Source: Sphingomonadales bacterium
GTDB taxonomy: Bacteria > Pseudomonadota > Alphaproteobacteria > Sphingomonadales > Sphingomonadaceae
Length of the DNA stretch: 64,000 nucleotides
Direction of reading: 5' to 3'
Assembly: GCA_014763545.1 (NCBI GenBank)
Contig: JACXVD010000002.1
Span: forward strand, 18,069-82,068
Position 1 is the first letter of the stretch; every line of letters starts with the position of its first letter. The translations under genes were made by a program, and so were the position numbers. Shown one piece after another: positions 17,351 through 25,744 of the stretch. The notes under the pieces were generated by a model. The model saw nothing but the letters and a program-made list of their open reading frames with translations. It had not been told where the DNA came from and did not search any database.

Positions 17351-17375
17351 GAACTGATGTTCCGTTTAGCAGAAC
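17351..17375 (+). promoter_or_regulatory. Putative IclR-regulon operator, site 6
   Basis: GAACTGATG followed by TTCCGTTTAGCAGAAC (17360-17375), 26 bases from the IclR start and 46 bases from the lyase start. Its position allows it to act on both divergent units. Confidence 0.6.
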
Positions 17376-17420
17376 GACTGGACGGCGTGTCAACCGCCAT
17401 AGGCCCAAAAAGGTGTGCAC

Positions 17421-18377
17421 ATGAACGACCTGCCCGCACGGGTTCACATCCATGAAGAGGGGCCGCGCGAAGGCTTCCAGATCGAGCCCGGCCCGATTGC
17501 AACCGCGCGCAAAGTCGAACTGATCGACGCGCTGGCGCGAACCGGGCTGGACCACATCCAGGTCGTCTCTTTCGTCAATCCCAAACGTGTGCCGGGCATG
17601 GCCGATGCGGATGAGGTGGTTGCGGCGCTGACACCGGTGGAAGGCGTGCAATACAGTGCCCTGTGGCTCAACCAGCAGGGCCTGCTGCGGGCCCTGGCGC
17701 ACCCCGGCCTGACCCTGGAAGGCAAGCTGACGCTCTATGCCTCGCCCGCGTTCTTGATGAAGAACCAGAACCGCACGCCGGATGAGCAACTCGCTGCGCA
17801 GCCCGAATTGCTGCGCATGTATCTGCATTATGGCGTTCCCGTCCGCTCGGGGTTCGTCACCGCTGCCTTCGGCTGCAATTTCGAGGGCGATATTCCCCCG
17901 GCGCGGGTGGTCGAACTGATCACCCGACAGCGCGAGATCGCGCGCGAGCAGGACGTGGTGCTCGACCACTTCGGACTGGCCGACACGATGGGCTGGGCCA
18001 ATCCGCAGCTGGTCCGCCGGGTGGTCGGCGCAGTGCGCGACGCGCATCCGGACATATCGCTGTCGCTCCACCTGCATGACACGCGCGGGCTGGGGCTCGC
18101 CAATGCACTGGCGGGGCTGGAAATGGGGGTCGACCGGTTCGACACCGCCGTCGCTGGCCTCGGCGGTTGCCCCTTTGCGGCACTGAAGGGGGCGGCGGGC
18201 AATATCTGCACCGAGGATTTCGTCCTGCTGTGCGAAGAAATGGGGATCGACACCGGCGTCGATCTCGATGCGCTGATCGAATGCGCGCGGCTGGCCGAGG
18301 ATATCGTCGGCCACCCGCTGCCCGGCAAGGTCAAGGCGGGCGGCAGCCTGTCCGCGATGCGCCGCCGCATCGGCTGA
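17421..18377 (+). CDS. HMG-CoA-lyase-like enzyme, citramalyl-CoA/malyl-CoA lyase candidate
   Basis: 318 residues from ATG 17421; a GTG at 17415 is an alternative. DRE-TIM-type lyase with the metal-binding histidines in SLHLHDTRGLGLAN and the catalytic Cys in GLGGCPFAALKGAAGN. The conserved GPRDG segment reads GPREG here, so the usual Asp next to the catalytic Arg is Glu. Besides HMG-CoA lyases, the family includes (R)-citramalyl-CoA lyase of Chloroflexus, which splits citramalyl-CoA to acetyl-CoA and pyruvate. Leucine catabolism is unlikely because none of its other genes are nearby. It is the first gene of the 17421-20917 unit. Confidence 0.82.
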   Translation: MNDLPARVHIHEEGPREGFQIEPGPIATARKVELIDALARTGLDHIQVVSFVNPKRVPGMADADEVVAALTPVEGVQYSALWLNQQGLLRALAHPGLTLEGKLTLYASPAFLMKNQNRTPDEQLAAQPELLRMYLHYGVPVRSGFVTAAFGCNFEGDIPPARVVELITRQREIAREQDVVLDHFGLADTMGWANPQLVRRVVGAVRDAHPDISLSLHLHDTRGLGLANALAGLEMGVDRFDTAVAGLGGCPFAALKGAAGNICTEDFVLLCEEMGIDTGVDLDALIECARLAEDIVGHPLPGKVKAGGSLSAMRRRIG

Positions 18378-18394
18378 GTTCGGACGGCCTGCGC

Positions 18395-20917
18395 GTGGAT
18401 CACCTTGTCGCCCTCGACCGGCTGGCGCCTGCCACGCGTACCCGGATGGCGCGCCTGCCGCGCTCGCTCACCATCATGCTCGATCGCGTGCTGGCGAATG
18501 CCGACGATGCGGAGCGCGCCTGTGCCCCGTTCCGCCACTGGCTCGACGGCGAAGCCGGGGCGGCCATTGGCCTCCATCCCACCCGCATCCTGATGCAGGA
18601 CACGGCAGGCGTTGCCGCGCTGGTCGATCTCGCCGCCTTGCGCGATTGCGTGGCGCAGGCGGGCGGCGATCCGGCAGGTGTGGAACCGGTGATCCCGATC
18701 GACCTCGTCATCGACCATTCGGTCGAAGCGATCCATTCGGATGGGGCCGATGCCCGCGCGCGCAACGAGGCGACCGAATTCGCGCGCAATGGCGAACGCT
18801 ATGCCTTCTTCCGCTGGTGCGAGCAGGCTTTCGCGAACTTGCGGATCGTCCCGCCGGGCAATGGCATCTGCCACCAGATCAATCTCGAAGACCTGGCCGA
18901 GATCGCCCGCGAAGAGCGCGGCTTGCTCGTCCCCGAAGTGGTAATCGGCACCGACAGCCACACCACCATGGTCAATGCGCTGGGCATATTGGGCTGGGGC
19001 GTCGGCGGAATCGAGGCGGAGCTGGCGGCGGGCGGCCAGGCGCTGTCGGTCACCCTGCCGGGGGTGGTGGAGGTGGAGCTGGCCGGGCTTGTGCCTGTCG
19101 GCGTGACGGCGACGGATCTGGCACTGACGCTGACGCGCTTCCTGCGCGATGCCGGTGTGGTGGGCGACATCGTCGAATTCACCGGATCGGGCGCGGCTGC
19201 ATTGCCGCTGCCCGACCGGGCGGCGATTGCCAATATGGCCCCGGAATATGGCGCCATGGCGGGCCTGTTCGCGGTCGATGGCGAGAGCTTGCGCTATTTC
19301 CGCAGCATGGGGCGCAGTGACGCGCAACTGGCCCGCTTCGAAGCCTATGCCCGGCAGACCGGGCTGTGGGCGGAGGAAAATGCAGCACTCCCGCGCGCTT
19401 GGCGTCGTCGGCTGCGCTTCGACCTGGGGAGCGTGGCCCCGGTGATGGCGGGGCCAGCGCGCCCGCAGGACATCCATCCCCTGCACGCGGTGCCCGCCAG
19501 CCTGCCCGGCTCGGGTTCCGGCAATGGCCGCGTGATGCTCGCCGCGATCACCAGCTGCACCAACACTGCCAACCCCATCCTGATGATCGAGGCAGGGCTG
19601 GTTGCCCGCCGCGCGCTGGAGCTGGGAGTGCAGCCGCCGGCATGGGTCAAATGCAGCCTTGCTCCCGGCTCGCGGCGGATCGCCGAGCTGCTCGAGCGCG
19701 CGGGGCTGATGGAGCCGCTGGCGCGCATCGGGTTCAACCTCGTCGGTTTCGGCTGCACCACCTGCGTCGGCAATTCGGGCGACCTCAACCCGGCGGGGCA
19801 GGAATTGATCGACCAGTTCCCCGAGGAAGTGGCCGTGGCGGTACTCTCGGGCAATCGCAACTTCCCGCGCAGGATCCACCCGCGCCTGGGCGCGAATTAC
19901 CTCGCTTCGCCCCCGCTGGTGGTCGCGGCAGCAATTGCCGGGACTTTGCAGGTGGACCTGGGTGCGGAACCCTTGGGGCATGACCGGTCGGGCCATCCGG
20001 TCCACCTCGCTGATCTCTGGCCCAAGCCGGGCGAGGCGGCGGCGCTGCTGGCCGAAGTAGCGCGCGCGAGTGGTCCGCCGCCGGGCGCGCGCTTTGCCAA
20101 TCCACCCGCCTGGGAAGCGATCGCAATTTCAGGCGGCCCGCGCTTCGAATGGGACGCGCAATCGCTGCGGATCCGGCGCCCGACTTTCTACGACCGGCCC
20201 GCCGGGAATGCTTTGGGTGACATCGCCGATGCGCATCCCTTGCTGTGGCTGGGTGACGATGTGACCACCGATCACATTTCCCCGTTGGGCAAGATCGCGG
20301 AAGGGTCGTCTGCCGCGGCTTACCTGCGCGACCATGGGTGGGATGCTGCCGCACTGCCGGGCTATGGCGAGATGCGCGGCAATCACGAGGTGATGCAGCG
20401 CGGCGGTTTCGCCCATGCGGCGCTCGGCAATCGCCTGTGCCCCGATACCGGCAGCATGGCGCTGGATCCGCAGGGGCAGCCCCGCCCGGTGTTCGATGCG
20501 GCGGCGGCGTGGCGCAGGCGCGGCAGGCCGCTGGTGGTGCTGGCGGGCCGGAACTACGGGGCCGGATCGGCGCGCGACTGGGCGGCCAAGGCGACGGCGA
20601 TGCTCGGCATTCGCGCAGTGATCGCGCAAGGTTTCGAGCGCATCCATCGCGCCAATCTCGTCTCGCTCGGCATCCTGCCCGTGGTGTGCCGCGAGCTGCC
20701 GTTCTGCGCCGATGTGGTGCGCGTCGATCTTGCGGGCGTGGGCACAGCGGGGCCCCAGCAGGTGATATTGCATTCGGCCGATGGCAGCACGCAGCGGATC
20801 GAAGCCGAGCTCGCGATCACCGGAGAGCATGAGCGGGAAATGCTGGCCAGCGGCGGGATATTCTCCCGCATTCGCCAGGCAGCCCTGACAGCAAGCGCCC
20901 GAACAGACCCCGGCTGA
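18395..20917 (+). CDS. Aconitase-family hydratase, maleate/citraconate hydratase candidate
   Basis: 840 residues from GTG 18395, 17 bases after the lyase stop; the start is tentative because no strong ribosome-binding site is visible. The [4Fe-4S] cysteines lie in AITSCTNTANPI (near residue 387) and GFGCTTCVGNSGDL (near 454). The swivel domain has DDVTTDHISPLGKI and NYGAGSARDWAAKA (near 723). In aconitases the last motif is normally GSSRD; here the second Ser is Ala, while the first Ser and the Arg remain. The N-terminal insert NGERYAFFRWCEQAFANLRI is AcnA-like. Given its operon, hydration of maleate or methylmaleate is more likely than a citrate-cycle role. Confidence 0.82.
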   Translation: MDHLVALDRLAPATRTRMARLPRSLTIMLDRVLANADDAERACAPFRHWLDGEAGAAIGLHPTRILMQDTAGVAALVDLAALRDCVAQAGGDPAGVEPVIPIDLVIDHSVEAIHSDGADARARNEATEFARNGERYAFFRWCEQAFANLRIVPPGNGICHQINLEDLAEIAREERGLLVPEVVIGTDSHTTMVNALGILGWGVGGIEAELAAGGQALSVTLPGVVEVELAGLVPVGVTATDLALTLTRFLRDAGVVGDIVEFTGSGAAALPLPDRAAIANMAPEYGAMAGLFAVDGESLRYFRSMGRSDAQLARFEAYARQTGLWAEENAALPRAWRRRLRFDLGSVAPVMAGPARPQDIHPLHAVPASLPGSGSGNGRVMLAAITSCTNTANPILMIEAGLVARRALELGVQPPAWVKCSLAPGSRRIAELLERAGLMEPLARIGFNLVGFGCTTCVGNSGDLNPAGQELIDQFPEEVAVAVLSGNRNFPRRIHPRLGANYLASPPLVVAAAIAGTLQVDLGAEPLGHDRSGHPVHLADLWPKPGEAAALLAEVARASGPPPGARFANPPAWEAIAISGGPRFEWDAQSLRIRRPTFYDRPAGNALGDIADAHPLLWLGDDVTTDHISPLGKIAEGSSAAAYLRDHGWDAAALPGYGEMRGNHEVMQRGGFAHAALGNRLCPDTGSMALDPQGQPRPVFDAAAAWRRRGRPLVVLAGRNYGAGSARDWAAKATAMLGIRAVIAQGFERIHRANLVSLGILPVVCRELPFCADVVRVDLAGVGTAGPQQVILHSADGSTQRIEAELAITGEHEREMLASGGIFSRIRQAALTASARTDPG

Positions 20918-20932
20918 CGCGGCCCGGCGCGT

Positions 20933-22465
20933 TCAGAGCAAGGCCATCGCCCGCGCCGCAACGTCATCCGGCGTGCCGGAGGCATCGAGCCGGTGCCACG
21001 ATCCCAGGTCGCCAATGTCGTAGAGCGCCTGCTTGCCCACCACCGCCGCATTTGCGTCCGACGCGTCCATGATGCGTGCTTCGACGCGGTCGGCGCGCAG
21101 CGCGCGCGGGGCCTCCAGCCAGATGCCGGTGAAGGGAATGTCGGCCTCCACGGCGACCGCTTCCAGCGCGGCACGTTCTTCCGGGCGCGCGAAGACCGCA
21201 TCCACCACCAGCGAATGCCCGGTGGCCAGCACCACGCGCGCCTGCTCGGCCAGCCGGGCATAGACCGCCCGGCCATTCTCGGGCGAGTAGGCATCGGGCG
21301 GCAGGCCCTGTTCCGGCTCCACCCCCGCCATCAGCTTGCGCAGCACATCGCTGCGCAGCCAGCGCGCGCCGGGGGCGCGGCCGATGCCGGGCGCCAGCTG
21401 GCCCGCGAGGGTCGATTTGCCGGTGCCGCTCAACCCGCCAATCGCCACCATCCGTGCCGCTTGCGGCGCGAGGAAACCTTCGGCGGCGGCGAGATAGTCC
21501 AGCGCCTGTGCTTGCCGCTCGGCTCTCGCTGGCCCCTCGGGCATGGTCGCAGCGGTGCTGGCGGCCACATGCGCGCGTATTCCGGCCCGCAGCGACAGGA
21601 ACAGCGGCAGCGTGGCGAGGCCGTCACCCTCGTCCATCCGGTCGCACCAGCGGTTGAACAACAAGCAGGCTTCGCGGCCATATCCGCGTTCGCACAGGTC
21701 CATCAGCAGGAAGGAGACGTCGTAGAGCACATCGGTCGTCGCCAGTTCCGCGTCGAATTCGAGGCAATCGAACGGCGTCGGCTCGCCGCGCCACAGGCAG
21801 ATGTTGGCGAGGTGGAGGTCGCCGTGGCAATGCCGCACCAGCCCCCGGCTTGCGCGCCGGTCGAGCAGTGGTGCCAGCCGGTCCAGCGCCTCTTCGCTCG
21901 CGCTCAGCAGCCTTGCGCAACGCGGATGGGGCAGCAGCGCGTCGGGCAGCGCCATCATCGCGGCACGGTTCCCGGCGATGACCTCGCGCAGATGCGCTGC
22001 CCCGTCATCCCGGTGGCCGATTGCAGCGCTGCGATGGAACCGGGCGATCCGGTCGGCCAGTTGTCGCAGCATCGCAGGGGTGAGTTCGCCGCGCCGCGCC
22101 ACCTCGACCAGCAGGCTGTCGCTGTCGAAGCGGTGCATTTCCACCACCCAGTCGACCGGCTCGCCCGCGCCCAGTTGCAGCCCGCCATCGGGCATGCGCC
22201 CGACAGGAGTGACCGCGATATAGAGTTCGGGCGCGATCCGGCGGTTGAGGGCCAGTTCCGCCTCGCACATTTCCCGCCGCAATTCAGGCGTCGAAAAATC
22301 GAGATAGGGCAAATGGACCGCGCGCTTGAGCTTGTAGGCGCGCTCGCCGGCGAGGAAGACGACCGCAATATGGGTTTCGACCCGCTCGACTGGCCCGGCG
22401 ATCCCATAGGTGGCGGGCCGCAAGAGAAATTCGATAATTTCGTCCTGCGCGGGTGGAGGGTTCAT
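20933..22465 (-). CDS. Fused phosphotransferase-like/P-loop kinase protein
   Basis: 510 residues, start ATG 22465, 4 bases after the hypE stop. The N-terminal half is aminoglycoside-phosphotransferase-like, with the catalytic loop HCHGDLHLANICLW and the Mg-binding FDCLEFD. The C-terminal half is a P-loop kinase domain with the Walker A motif GGLSGTGKSTLAGQL. This two-domain arrangement is known in uncharacterised COG2187/COG0645-type proteins. It is the last gene of the hyp operon, which is unexpected; no published link to hydrogenase maturation is known to me, so the association may be positional. Substrate unknown. Confidence 0.8.
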   Translation of the reverse strand: MNPPPAQDEIIEFLLRPATYGIAGPVERVETHIAVVFLAGERAYKLKRAVHLPYLDFSTPELRREMCEAELALNRRIAPELYIAVTPVGRMPDGGLQLGAGEPVDWVVEMHRFDSDSLLVEVARRGELTPAMLRQLADRIARFHRSAAIGHRDDGAAHLREVIAGNRAAMMALPDALLPHPRCARLLSASEEALDRLAPLLDRRASRGLVRHCHGDLHLANICLWRGEPTPFDCLEFDAELATTDVLYDVSFLLMDLCERGYGREACLLFNRWCDRMDEGDGLATLPLFLSLRAGIRAHVAASTAATMPEGPARAERQAQALDYLAAAEGFLAPQAARMVAIGGLSGTGKSTLAGQLAPGIGRAPGARWLRSDVLRKLMAGVEPEQGLPPDAYSPENGRAVYARLAEQARVVLATGHSLVVDAVFARPEERAALEAVAVEADIPFTGIWLEAPRALRADRVEARIMDASDANAAVVGKQALYDIGDLGSWHRLDASGTPDDVAARAMALL

Positions 22466-22469
22466 CGTC

Positions 22470-23480
22470 TCAGCAGATCCTCGGCAGGGGATCGTCCTCC
22501 AGTTCCTCGAGCATCCGCTCGCCGCCCAGTTCGGTGCGCAGCACCACGCCATGGGCGGAGCCATTCACCGATCCGATGCGCGCCGCCTGCTCGCCGCCGG
22601 GCAGGGTGCGCCACAGCGCCTCGACCTCTGCCGCGATGGCAGGGTCGACCACCGCGACCACGCGGCCTTCGCAGGCCAGATACCACGGATCGTAGCCGAG
22701 GATTTCGCACACGCCCTGCACCTCGTCGCGCACGGGAATGTCGCTTTCGCGCAGTTCGATACCCAGCCCGGTGCCGCGCAGGATCTCATGCGCCACCGTC
22801 GCCAGCCCGCCGCGCGTCGCGTCGCGCATGAAGCGCACCCCGGCCATATTCGCCAGCGGCTGGCAGAAGGGCAGCAGGCTGGCACAGTCCGACGCCAGCC
22901 CACCCGACAGGTCGAATTCCTCGCGTTCGAGCAGCACCGTCACCGCGTGATCGCCGATCGGGCCGCTCACCAGCACTTCATCGCCCGCACGGATCGTGCC
23001 GAGGCCGAGGCTGCAGCCGGGCATGCGCTCGCCGACACCCGTGGTGGTCAGGTAGAGCCCGCCGCCATGCCCGCGCGGCACGACCTTGGTGTCGCCCGCA
23101 ACGATGGCGACGTCGTTTTCGCGGGCAGCGGCGGCGATGCTGGCGACGATCGTCTCCAGCGTAGCCAGCGGCAAGCCCTCCTCGATCATCGCGCCGAGGG
23201 TCAGGAAGCGCGGCACCGCTCCGCTTACCGCCAGGTCGTTGCAGGTGCCGTGGACTGCCAATGCGCCGATATCGCCGCCGGGGAATTGCAGCGGCTCGAC
23301 GATGAAGCCGTCGGTCGAGACGACGGCGACCATCTCCGGATCAAGTGCGATCGGCGCCGCGTCGAGCCCGGGATCGAGCTGCTGCGTGCCGAAATGGCGG
23401 GCAAACACATCCTCGATCAGCTCGCGCATGAAGCGCCCGCCATTGCCGTGGGCGAGGGTGATCAGCGGCCCCTTGTTCAT
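22470..23480 (-). CDS. hypE: Hydrogenase maturation protein HypE
   Basis: 336 residues. AIR-synthase-like ATPase beginning ITLAHGNGGRFMRELIEDVF and ending in the invariant C-terminal Cys (PLPRIC), the residue that HypF carbamoylates and that HypE dehydrates to a thiocyanate. This supplies the cyanide ligands of the [NiFe] centre. The start overlaps the hypF stop (ATGA). Confidence 0.95.
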   Translation of the reverse strand: MNKGPLITLAHGNGGRFMRELIEDVFARHFGTQQLDPGLDAAPIALDPEMVAVVSTDGFIVEPLQFPGGDIGALAVHGTCNDLAVSGAVPRFLTLGAMIEEGLPLATLETIVASIAAAARENDVAIVAGDTKVVPRGHGGGLYLTTTGVGERMPGCSLGLGTIRAGDEVLVSGPIGDHAVTVLLEREEFDLSGGLASDCASLLPFCQPLANMAGVRFMRDATRGGLATVAHEILRGTGLGIELRESDIPVRDEVQGVCEILGYDPWYLACEGRVVAVVDPAIAAEVEALWRTLPGGEQAARIGSVNGSAHGVVLRTELGGERMLEELEDDPLPRIC

Positions 23481-25744
23481 CGGCGCAGCACCGCACCGGC
23501 TTCGACCAGCTGGCCGAAGGCGAGGCCACCATCGTTGACGGGCAACAGTTTGGGGAGATGCGCGATCATTCCATCCTCTTCCAACAAGGCAAGTACCCGC
23601 TCGGCCAGCAACCGGTTCTGGAACACGCCGCCCGTCAGGCCGACCGCGTCGAATGCCGAGCCATCGGCCAGGGCAAGGGCAGTTGCGCGGATAGCTTGCG
23701 CCAGGCTCTCGTGAAACAGCGCGGCGCGCTGTTCGCGGGGCAGGGCATCGTCGGCCAGCATGGCCAGCAGGGGGTGCCAGTCGATCCGCAATACGCCCTG
23801 CGCATCGGCCTGCAGCGGCAAGGTGGGCGCGCCGTCCAACGGGCCGGTCCAACGCCGTGCCAGTGCTTCCAGGCCAGCGGGCGCCTGCCCTTCATAGCTT
23901 GCCTGTGCCATGCCGCTGACCAGCATCGCCGCGGCGTCGAACAATCGGCCGGCAGAGGAGCAGGGGAACGTGCCCAGCCGCCGGCCCCATGCCGCGCGGG
24001 CGAGCGCGGGGTCCGCAATCGGCGGGCTCCAGTCCTGCCCCGCCTCCCACAGCAGCGCGGCGGCGGAACGCCAAGGTTCCCGCGCTGCCCGGTCGCCGCC
24101 GGGCAGGGTGAATTCGCGCAGCGACGCGACGCGGCGCCAGGCACCCGGCTGGCCCAGCAGAGCCTCGCCGCCCCAGATTGCCCCATCCTCGCCCAGCCCG
24201 GTCCCGTCCCACGCAAAGGTCAGCCAGGTGATGCCGGGCTTATGCTCGGCAGCGAGGGCGGAGGCGTGAGCATGGTGATGCTGCACCCGCACCAGTGGCA
24301 GGCCCTGCTGCTCGGCCCAGCGGGTCGTGGCATAGGAGGGATGCGCATCGCAGGCGATTGCCTGTGGGTCGATGCGATAGAGCCGCGCAAGGTCGGCGGC
24401 GACCTGTTCGAACACCTGCCGCGCGCGGGGGCTGTCGAGATCGCCGATATGCGGGGAGGCGATGGCGCGCGCCCCGCTGCCCAGCGCCAGCGCATTCTTC
24501 ATATGGCCGCCGGTCGCGAGCAGCGGCATGGGCAATGGCTCGGTCAGCGCGAGTTCGAGCGGGGCGATGCCCCGGCCGATGCGGATCGGCCGCGCCGCGC
24601 CTGCGATCGCCCGCAGCACCGAATCGTCCGCCGGGCGCAGGATCGGGCGGTTGTGATGCAGCATACAGTCGGCGATGCCCGCCAGTCGATCGTCCGCCTG
24701 GTCGGGCTCGGTCAGCACCGGTTCGCCCGAGATATTGCCCGATGTGGCCACCAGCGGCCCGCCGAATTCTGCCAGCAACAGGTGATGCAGCGGGCTGTAG
24801 GGCAGGAACAGGCCGACCTCGTCCAGTCCCGGTGCGATCAGCTGCGAAAGCGCCGCATCTGCGCGGCGACGCACCAGCACGATGGCACGCTCCGGCGCGG
24901 CGAGCGCGGCCAGTTCCGCCGCATCGGGCAGGGCGAGCGCACGCACCGCGTCCAGCCCGTCATCCCCGCGCTGCGGCACCATCACCGCCAGCGGCTTGTC
25001 GGGGCGATGCTTGCGTTCGCGCAGGCGCGCCACCGCCTCGTCGCTGCCCGCATCGCACATCAGGTGATAGCCGCCGACTCCGCGCACAGCGACCACTTGG
25101 CCGGCGCGCAGTGCGTCGAGCGCGGCTTGCAATGCTGCCTCGCCCGCCAGATCACCGCAGGACAATTGCGGCCCGCATGCCGGACAGGCGAGCGGCTGGG
25201 CGTGGAAGCGCCGATCGTGCGGGTCGCCATATTCCGCCGCGCATGCCGGGCAGAGATCGAACCCGGCCATCGACGTTGCCGGGCGATCATAGGGCAGCGC
25301 GGCGATGATCGTGTAACGCGGCCCGCATTGGGTGCAGTTGGTGAAGGGGTAGCGGTGGCGCCGTTGGCCCGGGTCGGCCATCTCGGCCAGGCAATCGTCG
25401 CAGCAGAACAGGTCGGGCGGCACATGGATCGCGGCGTGTTCGCTTTCCTCGCTCGGCAGGATCCGAAAACCCTCCGCGCCGCGCCATTCATCGGCTTGCG
25501 ATGTCGCCAGTTCGGGCCGGGCAAGCGGCGGTGCCTGTTCCACCAGCGCGCATTCGAAGGCGGCGATGGCGGCAGTTTCGCCTTCCACCGCGATATGCAC
25601 CTCACCCGTGCAATTGCGGACATCGCCCGCAAGGCCGAGGTCCGCCGCCAGCCGGAACACGAAGGGGCGGTAGCCCACCCCCTGCACCCGTCCGGTCACG
25701 GTGATCCGGCGCGCCGCGCGTGTGCGCTCGGCGATGTCAGGCAT
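23477..25744 (-). CDS. hypF: Carbamoyltransferase HypF
   Basis: 755 residues, starting at ATG 25744 inside the 3' end of hypD. Domains in order: acylphosphatase (VTGRVQGVGYRPFVFRLA), two zinc-finger-like segments (CCDDCLAEM ... CTQCGPRY and CPACAAEY ... CPACGPQLSC), a YrdC-like domain (residues about 200-370), and a Kae1-like carbamoyl-transfer domain with VQHHHAHASALAAEH. It uses carbamoyl phosphate and ATP to load HypE. Length and motif set are complete. Confidence 0.95.
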   Translation of the reverse strand: MPDIAERTRAARRITVTGRVQGVGYRPFVFRLAADLGLAGDVRNCTGEVHIAVEGETAAIAAFECALVEQAPPLARPELATSQADEWRGAEGFRILPSEESEHAAIHVPPDLFCCDDCLAEMADPGQRRHRYPFTNCTQCGPRYTIIAALPYDRPATSMAGFDLCPACAAEYGDPHDRRFHAQPLACPACGPQLSCGDLAGEAALQAALDALRAGQVVAVRGVGGYHLMCDAGSDEAVARLRERKHRPDKPLAVMVPQRGDDGLDAVRALALPDAAELAALAAPERAIVLVRRRADAALSQLIAPGLDEVGLFLPYSPLHHLLLAEFGGPLVATSGNISGEPVLTEPDQADDRLAGIADCMLHHNRPILRPADDSVLRAIAGAARPIRIGRGIAPLELALTEPLPMPLLATGGHMKNALALGSGARAIASPHIGDLDSPRARQVFEQVAADLARLYRIDPQAIACDAHPSYATTRWAEQQGLPLVRVQHHHAHASALAAEHKPGITWLTFAWDGTGLGEDGAIWGGEALLGQPGAWRRVASLREFTLPGGDRAAREPWRSAAALLWEAGQDWSPPIADPALARAAWGRRLGTFPCSSAGRLFDAAAMLVSGMAQASYEGQAPAGLEALARRWTGPLDGAPTLPLQADAQGVLRIDWHPLLAMLADDALPREQRAALFHESLAQAIRATALALADGSAFDAVGLTGGVFQNRLLAERVLALLEEDGMIAHLPKLLPVNDGGLAFGQLVEAGAVLRR

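Noticed and set aside
17421..18377. Leucine-degradation HMG-CoA lyase
   Set aside because: No isovaleryl-CoA dehydrogenase, methylcrotonyl-CoA carboxylase or methylglutaconyl-CoA hydratase genes lie nearby, while a gentisate pathway and CoA-transferase do.
18395..20917. Housekeeping aconitase of the citrate cycle
   Set aside because: Its position in the operator-controlled aromatic island and the SARD active-site change make a dedicated catabolic hydratase more likely, though this is not proven.
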